Source: Herbihabitans rhizosphaerae
Lineage (GTDB): Bacteria; Actinomycetota; Actinomycetes; Mycobacteriales; Pseudonocardiaceae
Reading direction: 5' to 3'
Assembly: GCF_004216555.1 (NCBI RefSeq)
Contig: NZ_SGWQ01000019.1
Location: 16,780-80,779, forward strand
DNA length: 64,000 nt
The notes beneath the pieces were generated by a model. That model searched no databases. It was not told the DNA's origin and saw nothing but the letters and a program-made list of their open reading frames with translations. A program made the translations under genes and the position numbers. The stretch's first letter is position 1. Every line of letters starts with the position of its first letter. This document shows positions 9,101 through 18,458 of the stretch, piece by piece.

Positions 9101-9106
9101 TAGCAT
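9101..9106 (+). promoter_or_regulatory. -10 hexamer TAGCAT for phoH
   Basis: TAGCAT fits the actinobacterial TANNNT -10 box. It would start a transcript near 9113 with a leader of about 38 nt before the TTG start of phoH. The second ACTTTAGC palindrome lies about 70 bp upstream. No convincing -35 box. Confidence 0.4.
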
Positions 9107-9150
9107 GGGGTGGACCGAACGGACGAAGCAGGAAGCAGGCACGCAGGCAA

Positions 9151-10254
<1,104 letters not shown>

Positions 10255-10257
10255 TCG

Positions 10258-10806
10258 GTGAGCATCGAGATCGCCAACGAGTCGGGCGTGGCGGTTGACG
10301 AGGCGTCCATCGTGGACGTCGCGGCGTTCGCACTGCGGAAGATGGGCGTGAGCCCGCTGGCCGAGCTGTCCGTGCGGCTTGTCGAGCTGGACGTGATGGC
10401 CGACCTGCACGAACGCTGGATGGATCTGCCCGGTCCCACCGACGTGATGGCCTTCCCCATGGACGAGCTGGACTCCGGCCGTCCGGACTCCACCGACCCG
10501 GGGCCGGCGCTGCTCGGCGACATCGTGCTCTGCCCGGTGTTCGCCAAGGACCAGGCGCGCAAGGCCGGCCACAGTCTGCTGTCGGAGCTGCACCTGCTCA
10601 CCGTGCACGGCACGCTGCACCTGCTCGGCTACGACCACGCCGAGCCGGCCGAGGAGCGCGAGATGTTCACGCTGCAGGGGCGAATTCTCGAGCAGTTCGC
10701 CGCCGCGAAGATCGAGGCGCGCCGCAAGGCCGCACAGCGCAGCGCCGACGACGAGGTGCTCGGCGCGGTCGGGCTCACCGAGCCGGCCAAGACCGACGAG
10801 GGCTGA
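10258..10806 (+). CDS. ybeY: endoribonuclease YbeY (rRNA maturation)
   Basis: 182 residues. The zinc motif [11 protein letters not shown] (near residue 117) has the three histidines of the UPF0054/YbeY family, and [11 protein letters not shown] is the conserved upstream substrate loop. YbeY trims the 3' end of 16S rRNA and takes part in ribosome quality control. GTG 10258 begins three bases after the phoH stop. The C-terminal 35 residues beyond the motif ([14 protein letters not shown] and onward) are a longer tail than in E. coli, as in other actinobacteria. Confidence 0.95.
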   Translation: MSIEIANESGVAVDEASIVDVAAFALRKMGVSPLAELSVRLVELDVMADLHERWMDLPGPTDVMAFPMDELDSGRPDSTDPGPALLGDIVLCPVFAKDQARKAGHSLLSELHLLTVHGTLHLLGYDHAEPAEEREMFTLQGRILEQFAAAKIEARRKAAQRSADDEVLGAVGLTEPAKTDEG

Positions 10807-10816
10807 GCGAGGTCCG

Positions 10817-12139
10817 GTGACGACGAACTCCGTCACGCTGTTGGTATTCGCAATCCTGCTGGTGCTCGCGGCGGGCGTGTTCGCCGGTGCGGACGCCGCG
10901 CTGTCGGCCGTGTCCCGCGCCCGCGTGGACAGTCTTGTCCGAAGTGGACGGACGGGTGCGAAGCAGCTCGCCGCGGTGGTGGCCGAGCGGCCGAGGCACA
11001 TCAACCTGTTGCTGCTGCTGCGACTCGGCTGCGAACTGGCCGCCACGGTGCTGGTCACCGTGGTGTGCCTGCGCTGGATCACCCCCGGCTGGCTGGCCGT
11101 GCTCACCGCCGCGCTCGGCATGCTCGTCGCGTCCTATGTACTCGTCGGTGTCGGGCCGAGAACCCTTGGGCGACAACATGCCTACGGCGTCGGGGTGGTG
11201 GTCGCCGGCCCGGTGCGCGCGCTCGGTCTGGTGCTCGGGCCGCTGTCCCGGCTGCTGATCCTCATCGGTAACGCGATCACGCCGGGCAAGGGATTCCGCG
11301 AGGGCCCGTTCTCCTCCGAGGTGGAGCTGCGCGAGCTGGTGGACATGGCGCAGGAGCGTGGCGTTGTGGACGCCGGCGAGCGCGAGATGATCCACTCGGT
11401 GTTCGAGCTGCGCGGCACGATCGCGCGCGAGGTGATGGTGCCGCGCACCGAGATCGTGTGGATCGAGCACACCAAGTCCGCGCGCCAGGCGCTCGCGTTG
11501 TCGTTGCGTAGCGGGTACACCCGGCTGCCGGTGATCGGCGAGAGCGTCGACGACATCGTCGGCGTGGTGAACCTCAAGGATCTCGCCCGTGCCGCGCTGG
11601 ACGTCGGGGCCGACGAGCAGCCGGACAAGTGGCCGGGCGTCGCCGACCTGATGCGGCCGGCGAACTTCCTGCCGGACACCAAGCGGCTGGACGATCTGCT
11701 GCGCGAGATGCAGGTGTCGCGCAACCACATGGCGATCGCGGTGGACGAGTACGGCGGCACGGCCGGGCTGCTCACGATCGAGGACATCCTGGAGGAGATC
11801 GTCGGCGAGATCACCGACGAGTCCGACACCGACGACCGCCCGCCGGTGGAGCACCTGGAGGACGGGATCGTGCGGGTCAGCTCGCGGCTGCCGGTCGAGG
11901 ATCTTGGCGAGCTGTTCGACGTGGAGCTGGACGACAACGACGTGGAGACGGTCGGCGGGCTGCTCGCCCAACGGCTGGGACGGGTGCCGCTGCCGGGCGC
12001 GGAGGCGGAGATCAACGGGCTACGGTTGCGGGCTGAGGGCGGTAAGGACAACCGGGGACGCGTGCGGATCACCGCGGTCGTGGTGCGGCGAACCAATGGT
12101 GCGCCCCGGGAGACGGAGAGGAGCACCGACGGTGGCTGA
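10817..12139 (+). CDS. CorC/HlyC family membrane protein (DUF21-CBS)
   Basis: 440 residues from GTG 10817. The N-terminal DUF21/CNNM region has about four membrane segments (LLVFAILLVLAAGVFAGADA and onward to residue 160). A pair of CBS domains follows (about 195-325, with MVPRTEI and the IAVDEYGGTAGLLTIEDILE end), then the CorC_HlyC cytosolic domain (RVSSRLPVEDLGELFDVEL). Relatives are Mg2+/Co2+ transport proteins of the CNNM type; older names call them hemolysins. It lies 10 bp after ybeY and overlaps the next gene by eight bases. Confidence 0.9.
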   Translation: MTTNSVTLLVFAILLVLAAGVFAGADAALSAVSRARVDSLVRSGRTGAKQLAAVVAERPRHINLLLLLRLGCELAATVLVTVVCLRWITPGWLAVLTAALGMLVASYVLVGVGPRTLGRQHAYGVGVVVAGPVRALGLVLGPLSRLLILIGNAITPGKGFREGPFSSEVELRELVDMAQERGVVDAGEREMIHSVFELRGTIAREVMVPRTEIVWIEHTKSARQALALSLRSGYTRLPVIGESVDDIVGVVNLKDLARAALDVGADEQPDKWPGVADLMRPANFLPDTKRLDDLLREMQVSRNHMAIAVDEYGGTAGLLTIEDILEEIVGEITDESDTDDRPPVEHLEDGIVRVSSRLPVEDLGELFDVELDDNDVETVGGLLAQRLGRVPLPGAEAEINGLRLRAEGGKDNRGRVRITAVVVRRTNGAPRETERSTDGG

Positions 12140-12461
12140 CCTGGACCCGGAGGACGCCAAGATCATCACCTTGGCCCGGTCGACGCGGGCGCGCACTGGG
12201 GCGGCGGAGGGGGCGGCGGTGCGGGACACCGACGGGCGCACGTACACGGCGGGCACGGTCGCGCTGTCCTCGTTGAAGCTCACCGCGTTGCAGGCCGCCG
12301 TCGCTGCTGCTGTTTCCAGTGGGGCGCAAGGGATCGAGGCGGCCGCGGTGGTGTCATCGTCCACTGTGGACGCTGACTCGCTGGCCGCTGTGCGGGAGCT
12401 GGCGTCGTCCGCGCCGGTGTTCGTTGCCGACGCTTCGGGCGAGGTTCGGGACACCCTGTAG
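12132..12461 (+). CDS. cytidine-deaminase-like protein without zinc ligands
   Basis: 109 residues from GTG 12132, inside the last codons of the CorC gene. It aligns by eye to the short cytidine deaminase-like proteins found between corC and era in actinobacteria (DPEDAKIITLARSTRARTG, GRTYTAGTVALSSLKLTALQ). The catalytic HAE/CAE and PCxxC motifs of true cytidine deaminases are absent: the Ala and Val runs AALQAA and SAPVFV stand in their place, and no Cys is present at all. It is therefore probably not a deaminase. It contains one GTCCACTGTGGAC word (12359-12371), read as SSTVD. Confidence 0.75.
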   Translation: MADLDPEDAKIITLARSTRARTGAAEGAAVRDTDGRTYTAGTVALSSLKLTALQAAVAAAVSSGAQGIEAAAVVSSSTVDADSLAAVRELASSAPVFVADASGEVRDTL

Positions 12462-12462
12462 C

Positions 12463-13125
12463 TCAGGGCTTCGGGAAGAGTGTGGCCATTTCGGCGAGCG
12501 CTTCGAGCAGTTCCTCGTCGGGTGATCCGGTGACCGTTGCCGCTTCGGCGATCGTGACGCGGGTGCGGGTCGAGTCGTAGTCGGCGCCGTCGAACTTGGC
12601 GTGGGGGGCGCCGAGCAGGGCGGCGGTCTTCGGGAGGATGTTGCCGGTGCCGTCCTTGTCGATCAGGTCCTGCAGCTTGCGGGCATCGCGGGAGGTGTTC
12701 ATCTCGACCCAGGCGACGGCGACCACGATGGTGTCGCCGCCGTCTTGGAGCGTGACGATGAAACGGTCGAGTGACTTGCAGCGGTTGCGCAGGAAGAATT
12801 CGCGCACTTCGTCGTAGGAGACGGCGGCGCACAGCAGATGGTTCTCTGTTCGATCTTGGAGCTTCTTGAGGCCGCTGCGGCGCCACGTGTCGTCGCGGTC
12901 GCCTTTGCGTGCTGAGCTTTTGCCCTTGTCGGTGCGGGCTTTCGCCTTCGCTGTCCTCGCGCGAGCGGCGTTCTGCGCGAGCGGCGATCCGGCCGAGGCA
13001 GCGCCACTGCTGACTGCGGCGCCGCCTCCGCTCGCCAGCACGGTGCCGCTCAGCGCCACCCCGGCGACTGCTCCGGCTCCCCACTTCTTCGCGAATCGAC
13101 CTTGACTGTCACGCGGTTGCCCCAT
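12463..13125 (-). CDS. hypothetical anchored protein with basic N-terminus
   Basis: 220 residues, family not recognised. A basic start (MGQPRDSQGRFAKKWGAG) precedes one hydrophobic small-residue segment (about 15-45), which may be a signal anchor. A Lys/Arg/Ala-rich linker follows, then a soluble domain of about 130 residues with CAAVSYDEVREFFLRNRCK. ATG 13125 has GGGGAGAG upstream. It converges tail-to-tail with the deaminase-like gene, with one base between the two stops. It breaks the usual corC-cdd-era run. Confidence 0.6.
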   Translation of the reverse strand: MGQPRDSQGRFAKKWGAGAVAGVALSGTVLASGGGAAVSSGAASAGSPLAQNAARARTAKAKARTDKGKSSARKGDRDDTWRRSGLKKLQDRTENHLLCAAVSYDEVREFFLRNRCKSLDRFIVTLQDGGDTIVVAVAWVEMNTSRDARKLQDLIDKDGTGNILPKTAALLGAPHAKFDGADYDSTRTRVTIAEAATVTGSPDEELLEALAEMATLFPKP

Positions 13126-13297
13126 GATCGCTCTCCCCAGTGCGTGAATTCTCGATCATCGCGTTGGGGGAGGCACGGCGCATCGGCCGATCTGGTGGTG
13201 TGGTTGCTCCGTTCGAGGGGTAATCGGCGTTCTCAGGTGCACTTTCTGTCGTTTGGCTGCCGCGCCGGTCGCCCTTTTGTGGTTTGGACATCGTGGG

Positions 13298-13323
13298 GGT
13301 GGCAAGGCGACCGGCTTGCCACC
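13298..13323. other. hairpin upstream of the DUF222 gene
   Basis: A 9-bp perfect stem (GGTGGCAAG with CTTGCCACC) and an 8-nt loop lie 35 bp before the promoter of the 13E12-type gene, in the divergent gap 13126-13369. It is not T-tailed. It could be an operator or the relic of an element end. Confidence 0.35.
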
Positions 13324-13357
13324 GGAATGGAGGACGCCATTTTCGTGGATTAGCCGG

Positions 13358-13363
13358 TAGAAT
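13358..13363 (+). promoter_or_regulatory. -10 hexamer TAGAAT, leaderless start
   Basis: TAGAAT is six bases upstream of the GTG at 13370. No ribosome binding site precedes that GTG, so a leaderless message is predicted. This spacing decided the start codon of the DUF222 gene. Confidence 0.5.
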
Positions 13364-13369
13364 TGTGGT

Positions 13370-14611
13370 GTGTTGGTAATAGGTTCGGAGATGTCTTGGG
13401 ACGCGGTTTTGGAGGCCGCGCCTCGGGAGTTTGGGGCGCCTGATTTTGATTGGGCGGATGGACCGTTTCGTGCCGATGAGGCCAGTGTTTTGGCGGAGCT
13501 GGAAATAGTTCAGAAGGGTAAGGCTGCGTTGCAGGCGCGGGAGGTTCATCTGCTGGCGCAGTACAGTCAGATGCGGGCCGCGCGGGGTGTGTCGAAATAC
13601 GTGTCCGAAGAGGTCGGGGAGCATCTGGATTGGTCGCCTGGGCACGCCGCACGCCAGCTGTCGGTCTCCGAAGGTTTGGTGACGCGGCAGCCGCAGACGT
13701 TGGCCGCGTTGGAGCGTGGTGAGGTGGATTGGGCGAAGGCTCGCGCGATGTATGAGGTCTGCCGTCCGCTCACCGTGGAGCACGCTCAGGAGGTGGAGGC
13801 CGGTGTGCTGGCTGATGTGCCGCGCTTCTACAAGAGCTTGCGGGACAAGGCGAACCGGTGGGTGAAGAAGGTTGACCCGGATGGTGCGGAGCAGCGTCGG
13901 TTGGCGCGGCGCAAGGATCGGTGTGTCACCTTCACTCGGGAAGACGACGGCGAGGCCTTCCTCGGCATTCGGGGACCGGTGGAGCAGTTGTATCCCGCGT
14001 ATGTGCGGATCGATCAGCACGCCCGCCGGTTGAAGCAGCAAGGTGACACCCGCAGCCTGGATCAGTTGCGGTTCGATGTGGCGATGGATTTCCTGTGTGG
14101 CGAGAACAGTTCGCATATCAAGACGATTGTGTGGGTGACGGTTCCGCACACGACGCTGTTGGGTGTGGACGACAAGCCTGGTGAGCTGGTTGGGGTGGAT
14201 TCGCTACCTGCGCAGGTGGTGCGGGAGTTGGCGGCCGATCCGAAATCGACTTGGCGGCGAATTCTCTATGATCCGGCGAGCGGGATGATCACCGATGTGG
14301 GGCGGAAACGGTATCCGCCGGCGGCGATGAGCGAGAACGTTCGACTGCGACATCCACGATGCACCCATCCCGGATGCAACCGGCCCTCGACCCGCTGCCA
14401 GATTGACCATACGATCCGGCACGCCGATTACGGGCACACCTGCCTGTGCAACCTCAACCCACGTTGCGAGCGGCACAACCTGTGCAAGGAACAGCCCGGC
14501 TGGCACGTCGAACAGCCGGAGCCGGACGTGGTGATCACTCGCAGCCCGTTGGGCCGCGAAGTCACCGTGCGGGCCGAACCCATCGCCGACCCGGACCCAC
14601 CGCCCTACTGA
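13370..14611 (+). CDS. DUF222/13E12 repeat family protein with HNH nuclease motif
   Basis: 413 residues. The N-terminal two thirds are DUF222 (LAELEIVQKGKAALQAREVHLL, WSPGHAARQLSVSEGL). The C-terminal HNH part has CTHPGCNRPSTRCQIDHTI and NLNPRCERHNL, giving the zinc Cys pairs and the DH/N/H residues of an HNH nuclease. Such genes are the mobile, multi-copy REP13E12 family of actinobacteria, with no settled function. Its base composition is more AT-rich at third positions than neighbouring genes in its first half, which fits recent arrival. GTG 13370 appears leaderless; ATG 13391 is the alternative. Confidence 0.85.
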   Translation: MLVIGSEMSWDAVLEAAPREFGAPDFDWADGPFRADEASVLAELEIVQKGKAALQAREVHLLAQYSQMRAARGVSKYVSEEVGEHLDWSPGHAARQLSVSEGLVTRQPQTLAALERGEVDWAKARAMYEVCRPLTVEHAQEVEAGVLADVPRFYKSLRDKANRWVKKVDPDGAEQRRLARRKDRCVTFTREDDGEAFLGIRGPVEQLYPAYVRIDQHARRLKQQGDTRSLDQLRFDVAMDFLCGENSSHIKTIVWVTVPHTTLLGVDDKPGELVGVDSLPAQVVRELAADPKSTWRRILYDPASGMITDVGRKRYPPAAMSENVRLRHPRCTHPGCNRPSTRCQIDHTIRHADYGHTCLCNLNPRCERHNLCKEQPGWHVEQPEPDVVITRSPLGREVTVRAEPIADPDPPPY

Positions 14612-14622
14612 GGGCGCACAAC

Positions 14623-15552
14623 ATGTCCATAAGCGACAATGAGTCGATGATCAGTCCTGAGGGCCACCGTTCCGGGTTCGCGTGTTTCGTCGGCCGCCCC
14701 AACGCCGGCAAGTCGACGCTGACCAACGCGCTGGTCGGCAGCAAGGTCGCCATCACCTCGGACAAGCCGCAGACCACGCGGCACGCGATCCGCGGCATCG
14801 TGCACCGCGACGACGCCCAACTGGTGATCGTGGACACCCCCGGCCTGCACCGGCCGCGCACCCTGCTCGGGCAGCGGCTCAACGACGTCGTGCGCGAGAC
14901 CTGGGCCGAGGTGGACGTGATCGGCCTGTGCGTGCCGGCCAACGAGAAGGTCGGCCCCGGCGACAAGTTCATCGCCAACGAGCTGTCCAAGGTCGCCAAG
15001 CGCACCCCCGTGATCGGCGTGGTCACCAAGACCGACCTCGCCAAGCCGGAACAGGTCGCCGAGCAACTGGTGGCACTGCAGGACGTCATGGAATTCGCCG
15101 AGCTGGTGCCGGTGTCCGCGGTGGACGGGTTCCAGGTGAACACGCTGGCCGACCTGTTCGTTGCCCGCCTCCCGGAAGGCCCGCAGCTCTACCCGGGTGG
15201 CGAACTCACCGACGAGCCGGAGGCGACGCTGGTCGCCGAGCTGATCCGGGAGGCCGCGCTGGACGGTGTGCGCGACGAACTCCCGCACTCGATCGCGGTG
15301 GCCGTCGAGGAGATGGGGCCGCGCGAGGGGCGCGACGACCTCGTGGATATCTACGCGTTTCTCTATGTCGAACGGTCGTCGCAGAAGGGGATCGTGCTCG
15401 GGCACCACGGCGAACGCCTGAAGAAAGTGGGCGCCGAGGCACGCCGGCACATCGAGGCGCTGCTCGGCAGCAAGGTCTACCTCAACCTGCACATCAAGGT
15501 GGCCAAAGACTGGCAGCGCGATCCGAAACAGTTGCGCCGCTTGGGTTTCTAG
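14623..15552 (+). CDS. era: GTPase Era
   Basis: 309 residues. The G motifs are complete: G1 GRPNAGKS (22-29), DTPG (about 70), TKTD (about 135) and SAVD (about 165). The C-terminal KH domain with GHHGERLKKVGAEARRHIE binds the 3' end of 16S rRNA. Era is needed for 30S assembly. ATG 14623 follows the DUF222 stop by 11 bases with GAGGG upstream; ATG 14647 is less likely. Its stop shares bases with the stop of the convergent TetR gene (CTAG). Confidence 0.96.
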   Translation: MSISDNESMISPEGHRSGFACFVGRPNAGKSTLTNALVGSKVAITSDKPQTTRHAIRGIVHRDDAQLVIVDTPGLHRPRTLLGQRLNDVVRETWAEVDVIGLCVPANEKVGPGDKFIANELSKVAKRTPVIGVVTKTDLAKPEQVAEQLVALQDVMEFAELVPVSAVDGFQVNTLADLFVARLPEGPQLYPGGELTDEPEATLVAELIREAALDGVRDELPHSIAVAVEEMGPREGRDDLVDIYAFLYVERSSQKGIVLGHHGERLKKVGAEARRHIEALLGSKVYLNLHIKVAKDWQRDPKQLRRLGF

Positions 15553-16136
15553 CTCGCCAGGCCGGCGAGGAAGTTGTCCAGGAGGGTGACTTGGCGGGCT
15601 CGGGGGAGCTTGCGCGGGTCGAACAGCGCCTGCACCACCAGACCGTGGGCGAACGCGGCGGCGGTCACCACCAGATCGTCGGCGTCCACTGTGGACGGTA
15701 GTTGGCCGAGCCGCTGGGCGGCCACGACATGAGGCAGTAGGCGCTCGCGCCAGCGGCGGTAGCGCGCCTTTTGCACGGCGCCCCGCTCCGGGTCGGACAG
15801 CGCGCCGTCCCACGAGCTGACCCACACCCGGTTCATCGTGGCGGCGTCCTTGTCCAGCACCAGCACGTCGAGCAGTGCGGCCCGCAATGCTGGCAACCCG
15901 TCAGCCGGCGGGGTGCGGAGCTTCCGCGTGTCGGTGCGCTCCTCGGCGACGTCCAGCGCGTAGGCGATCAGCGCGCGCTTGTCGGCGAAGTAGTGGGTGA
16001 GCAGGCCCGTGGTCGCGCCCAACTCATCGGCCACCGCGCGCATGGTCAAGCCACCGAAGCCGTGCGCGGCCAGCACCCGCCAGACCGCCTCGGACACCTC
16101 GCGGCGGCGTGCGTCGTGATCTCCTCGTGCCGGCAC
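15549..16136 (-). CDS. TetR family transcriptional regulator
   Basis: 195 residues. The N-terminal helix-turn-helix is RREVSEAVWRVLAAHGFGGLTMRAVADELG, quoted in parts: RREVSEAVWRVLAAHG then TMRAVADELG, with the typical TTGLLTHYFADKRALI following. The C-terminal ligand domain is of the AcrR/TetR_C_6 kind. GTG 16136 was chosen for GAGAGGAG upstream; the open frame runs further but is Arg-rich shadow. It is divergent from the acetyltransferase gene, and two adjoining palindromes lie between them, so it probably represses itself and that gene. The gene contains one GTCCACTGTGGAC word (15684-15696). Confidence 0.88.
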   Translation of the reverse strand: MPARGDHDARRREVSEAVWRVLAAHGFGGLTMRAVADELGATTGLLTHYFADKRALIAYALDVAEERTDTRKLRTPPADGLPALRAALLDVLVLDKDAATMNRVWVSSWDGALSDPERGAVQKARYRRWRERLLPHVVAAQRLGQLPSTVDADDLVVTAAAFAHGLVVQALFDPRKLPRARQVTLLDNFLAGLAS

Positions 16137-16162
16137 GTGTGCTCCTCTCTCGTTGACGGGTA

Positions 16163-16182
16163 TGGTACGTACCAAACGTTTG
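16163..16182. promoter_or_regulatory. candidate TetR operator (double palindrome)
   Basis: TGGTACGTACCA (16163-16174) is a perfect 12-bp palindrome and runs into CAAACGTTTG (16173-16182), a perfect 10-bp palindrome. They fill the middle of the 65-bp gap between the divergent TetR and acetyltransferase genes, where a repressor would cover both promoters. Confidence 0.6.
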
Positions 16183-16201
16183 TTATGCACTGGGAGGTGC
16201 G

Positions 16202-16747
16202 ATGCTGACCTGGGAGCTCGTCGACGGCGTCGAGCTGCGGCCGCTGGAACCGTGGCAGGACGAGGCGTTCGCCGCGCACGTGGCCGCCGAGCGCGCACAC
16301 CTGTCACCCTGGCTGCCGTGGGCGACCACGATCGTGGACGCGCCGACCGCGCGCGAGCTGCTGGCGACCTACGCCGACCGGTCGGCGCGCGACGAGGGCC
16401 GGCTGTACGGCATCTGGCGCGGCGAGGCGATGGCCGGCGGCACGCTGTTCCGCGTCTGGGAGAAGCGGACCGGCGTGTGCGAGATCGGCGTCTGGCTAGC
16501 CGAATCCGAGCAGGGCAACGGGATCGTCACCCGAGCCGTGCGCCGCATGATCGACTACGCGCTGCGCGAACGCGGCATGCACCGCGTCGAATGGCGATGC
16601 TCGCCGGACAACGAGCGCAGCGCGGCGGTCGCCAAACGGCTCGGCTTCACCCTGGACGGCGTGCTGCGCGAGGTGTTCCCGGTCGGCGGGCGGCGGCAGG
16701 ACGCCCAGGTCTGGTCGTTGCTCGCCCGCGAGTGGTCAGGCCGGTGA
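16202..16747 (+). CDS. GNAT acetyltransferase, RimJ/RimL type
   Basis: 181 residues with the GNAT layout of ribosomal-protein acetyltransferases: VELRPLEPWQDEAFAAHV at the start, the acetyl-CoA loop WLAESEQGNGIVTRAV, and the C-terminal NERSAAVAKRLGF with LDGVLREV. It would transfer acetyl from acetyl-CoA to the N-terminus of a protein or to a small amine; the substrate is unknown. ATG 16202 has GGGAGG upstream. It is divergent from the TetR gene and overlaps the end of the convergent methyltransferase gene by 12 bases. Confidence 0.85.
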   Translation: MLTWELVDGVELRPLEPWQDEAFAAHVAAERAHLSPWLPWATTIVDAPTARELLATYADRSARDEGRLYGIWRGEAMAGGTLFRVWEKRTGVCEIGVWLAESEQGNGIVTRAVRRMIDYALRERGMHRVEWRCSPDNERSAAVAKRLGFTLDGVLREVFPVGGRRQDAQVWSLLAREWSGR

Positions 16748-17428
16748 GCACGCCAGCAACTGATCGCCGCCCGGGATGTAGGTGGCCATGGTCTGGCGAA
16801 CCTCGGTACTGATTCCCTTGTCCGCCAAGGCTTTCCGCACGTCGTCCAGCTTGGGGTACAGGGTGGAGACGCTGTCCACGAGCGGGTAGACGCGCACCTC
16901 GCCGTCGGTCACGCGCACCAGCTCGGTGATCCCGGCGATGTGGTCGTCCACATCGAGCAGGTGTGGATAGGTGAACAGCAGGTGGCTGGTCACCGCGAGC
17001 CGGAAGTGCTTGTCCGGAAAGGGAAGTCGCGGCAGCGCACCGGCGACGTAGTGCGCGGGATTCGCGGCGAGATCGGCGAGGAAGTAGTCGGCGGCGACCT
17101 CGAAGGTGCGCAGCAGCGCACCGGGCGAGCCGAGATAGTCCCAGTTCGTCGGGCCGTCCGGCTTGAGCCAGCCGGTCAGCGCGTCGTGGTCGGCGCGGAT
17201 CCGCGCCGTGATCGCGCTGTGCGACTCGGCGTACAGCGGGTCGACGCTGACCACTTCGCCGCCCCTGGCCCGCACCTGGGCGCCGAACGGCGACGCGCCC
17301 GCCGCGCAGTCCAGGATCGGCCCGCCGGTGATCTCCTCATCGGTCAGTCCGAACATGTTGCGGTAGTCGGGCAGCGGGCGTGACGTCACGACGAGCCGTG
17401 GCACTGGCTTGCTGGAGCTGTCGGACAC
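16736..17428 (-). CDS. SAM-dependent methyltransferase-like protein
   Basis: 230 residues. The glycine-rich SAM loop is ILDCAAGASPFGAQV (near residues 38-52), followed at the right distance by the acidic residue of VVSVDP. LAVTSHLLFTYPHLLD corresponds to motif IV onward. The second residue of the loop is Ala-Ala-Gly rather than Gly-Cys-Gly, as in several actinobacterial relatives. No substrate can be proposed. ATG 17428 is divergent from recO with 65 bp between. Confidence 0.72.
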   Translation of the reverse strand: MSDSSSKPVPRLVVTSRPLPDYRNMFGLTDEEITGGPILDCAAGASPFGAQVRARGGEVVSVDPLYAESHSAITARIRADHDALTGWLKPDGPTNWDYLGSPGALLRTFEVAADYFLADLAANPAHYVAGALPRLPFPDKHFRLAVTSHLLFTYPHLLDVDDHIAGITELVRVTDGEVRVYPLVDSVSTLYPKLDDVRKALADKGISTEVRQTMATYIPGGDQLLACSPA

Positions 17429-17493
17429 CGAGGTCCCCCTTCATAGCGGCGTTGCGCCGATCGGTTGTCACCCGGTGGTGCGAACATGGGCAC

Positions 17494-18249
17494 ATGAACC
17501 TGTACCGCGACACCGGGGTGGTGCTGCGCGTGCAGAAACTCGGCGAGGCCGACCGGATCATCACGCTGCTCACCCGCCGCACCGGCAAGGTGCGCGCCGT
17601 GGCCAGGGGCGTGCGGCGCACCAAGTCCCGGTTCGGCGCGAGGGTCGAGCCGTTCTGTCACGTCGATGTCCAGTTCTACACGGGGCGCACGCTGGACGTG
17701 ATCACCCAGGTGGAGACGGTGGACGCGTTCTCAGCCGGCATCGTCGGCGACTACCAGCGGTACACCTCGGCGTGCGCGATCCTGGAGACGGCCGACCGGC
17801 TCGCCGGCGAGGAGAAGGAGCCCGTGCTGCGGCTGTACATGCTGGTCGCCGGCGCGCTGCGGGCACTGTCCGCGGGCGAGCGCGACCCGTCGCTGGTGCT
17901 GGACGCGTTCCTGCTGCGGGCCATGGCGTTCGCGGGCTGGGAACCCGCCGTCACCGAGTGTGCCCGCTGTGGTGTGCCGGGCCCGCACTCGTCGTTCAGC
18001 GTCGCCGGCGGGGGAGCGGTGTGCACCGGCTGCCGTCCGCCCGGGTCGGCCCGCCCGTCCGCGGAGACGTTCTCGCTGCTCGCCGCGCTCATGCACGGCG
18101 ACTGGGAGTGCGCCGAGGCCAGCGGCTCGGTCGCCCGCCGTGACACCAGCGGGCTCGTCGCCGCGCACCTGCAGTGGCACCTGGAGCGGCAGCTGCGCAC
18201 CCTGCCCCTGGTGGAACGGCGTGGGCGCGAGGAAACCGCCGCCACCTAG
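17494..18249 (+). CDS. recO: DNA repair protein RecO
   Basis: 251 residues. The N-terminal OB fold begins NLYRDTGVVLRVQKLGEADRI in two parts (NLYRDTGVVLRVQ, KLGEADRIITLL) and contains GKVRAVARGVRRTKSRFG. The helical C-terminal half carries a four-Cys zinc site (CARCG near 155 and CTGC near 176), present in many RecO proteins. RecO loads RecA onto SSB-coated DNA with RecR in the RecFOR pathway. ATG 17494 is preceded by GAACAT six bases upstream, so it may be leaderless. recO-uppS is the usual actinobacterial pair. Confidence 0.94.
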   Translation: MNLYRDTGVVLRVQKLGEADRIITLLTRRTGKVRAVARGVRRTKSRFGARVEPFCHVDVQFYTGRTLDVITQVETVDAFSAGIVGDYQRYTSACAILETADRLAGEEKEPVLRLYMLVAGALRALSAGERDPSLVLDAFLLRAMAFAGWEPAVTECARCGVPGPHSSFSVAGGGAVCTGCRPPGSARPSAETFSLLAALMHGDWECAEASGSVARRDTSGLVAAHLQWHLERQLRTLPLVERRGREETAAT

Positions 18250-18359
18250 AGGTCACGCGAATTGGGCGAATGCCTGCTGCGCGGGGCAAGCAGCGGCGAT
18301 CTACTGATCTTTGTCAGCGTCGTCGGCCATGCCAAGTACAACTGCCCGGTACGTGACAT
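18246..18359 (-). CDS. possible 37-residue small protein
   Basis: A short open frame ([19 protein letters not shown], then a basic tail ending SRDL) starts at 18359 behind AAGGAGGAGG, the strongest Shine-Dalgarno match in the neighbourhood, five bases from ATG. TAACAC about 25 bases further upstream could be its -10. It ends inside the recO stop region, convergent with recO and divergent from uppS. Codon use is not strongly GC-biased. It may be a leader or small protein, or the ribosome binding site may be chance. Confidence 0.35.
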   Translation of the reverse strand: MSRTGQLYLAWPTTLTKISRSPLLAPRSRHSPNSRDL

Positions 18360-18445
18360 GGCCTCCTCCTTGCTCCGAGTGTTACCCCCGCGAGACTGAC
18401 TCCCGCTCGCGACGGCAGCCCCAATCCGCGTAACCTCATAGCCAC

Positions 18446-18451
18446 TACTGT
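18446..18451 (+). promoter_or_regulatory. -10 hexamer TACTGT for uppS
   Basis: TACTGT ends seven bases before ATG 18459, predicting a leaderless uppS message. It decides between GTG 18450, which would lie inside the -10 box, and ATG 18459. Confidence 0.5.
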
Positions 18452-18458
18452 GCGAGGC

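Noticed and set aside
13298..13323. Inverted repeat ends of an insertion sequence around the DUF222 gene
   Set aside because: The hairpin has no partner at the other end of the gene and no target duplication was seen.
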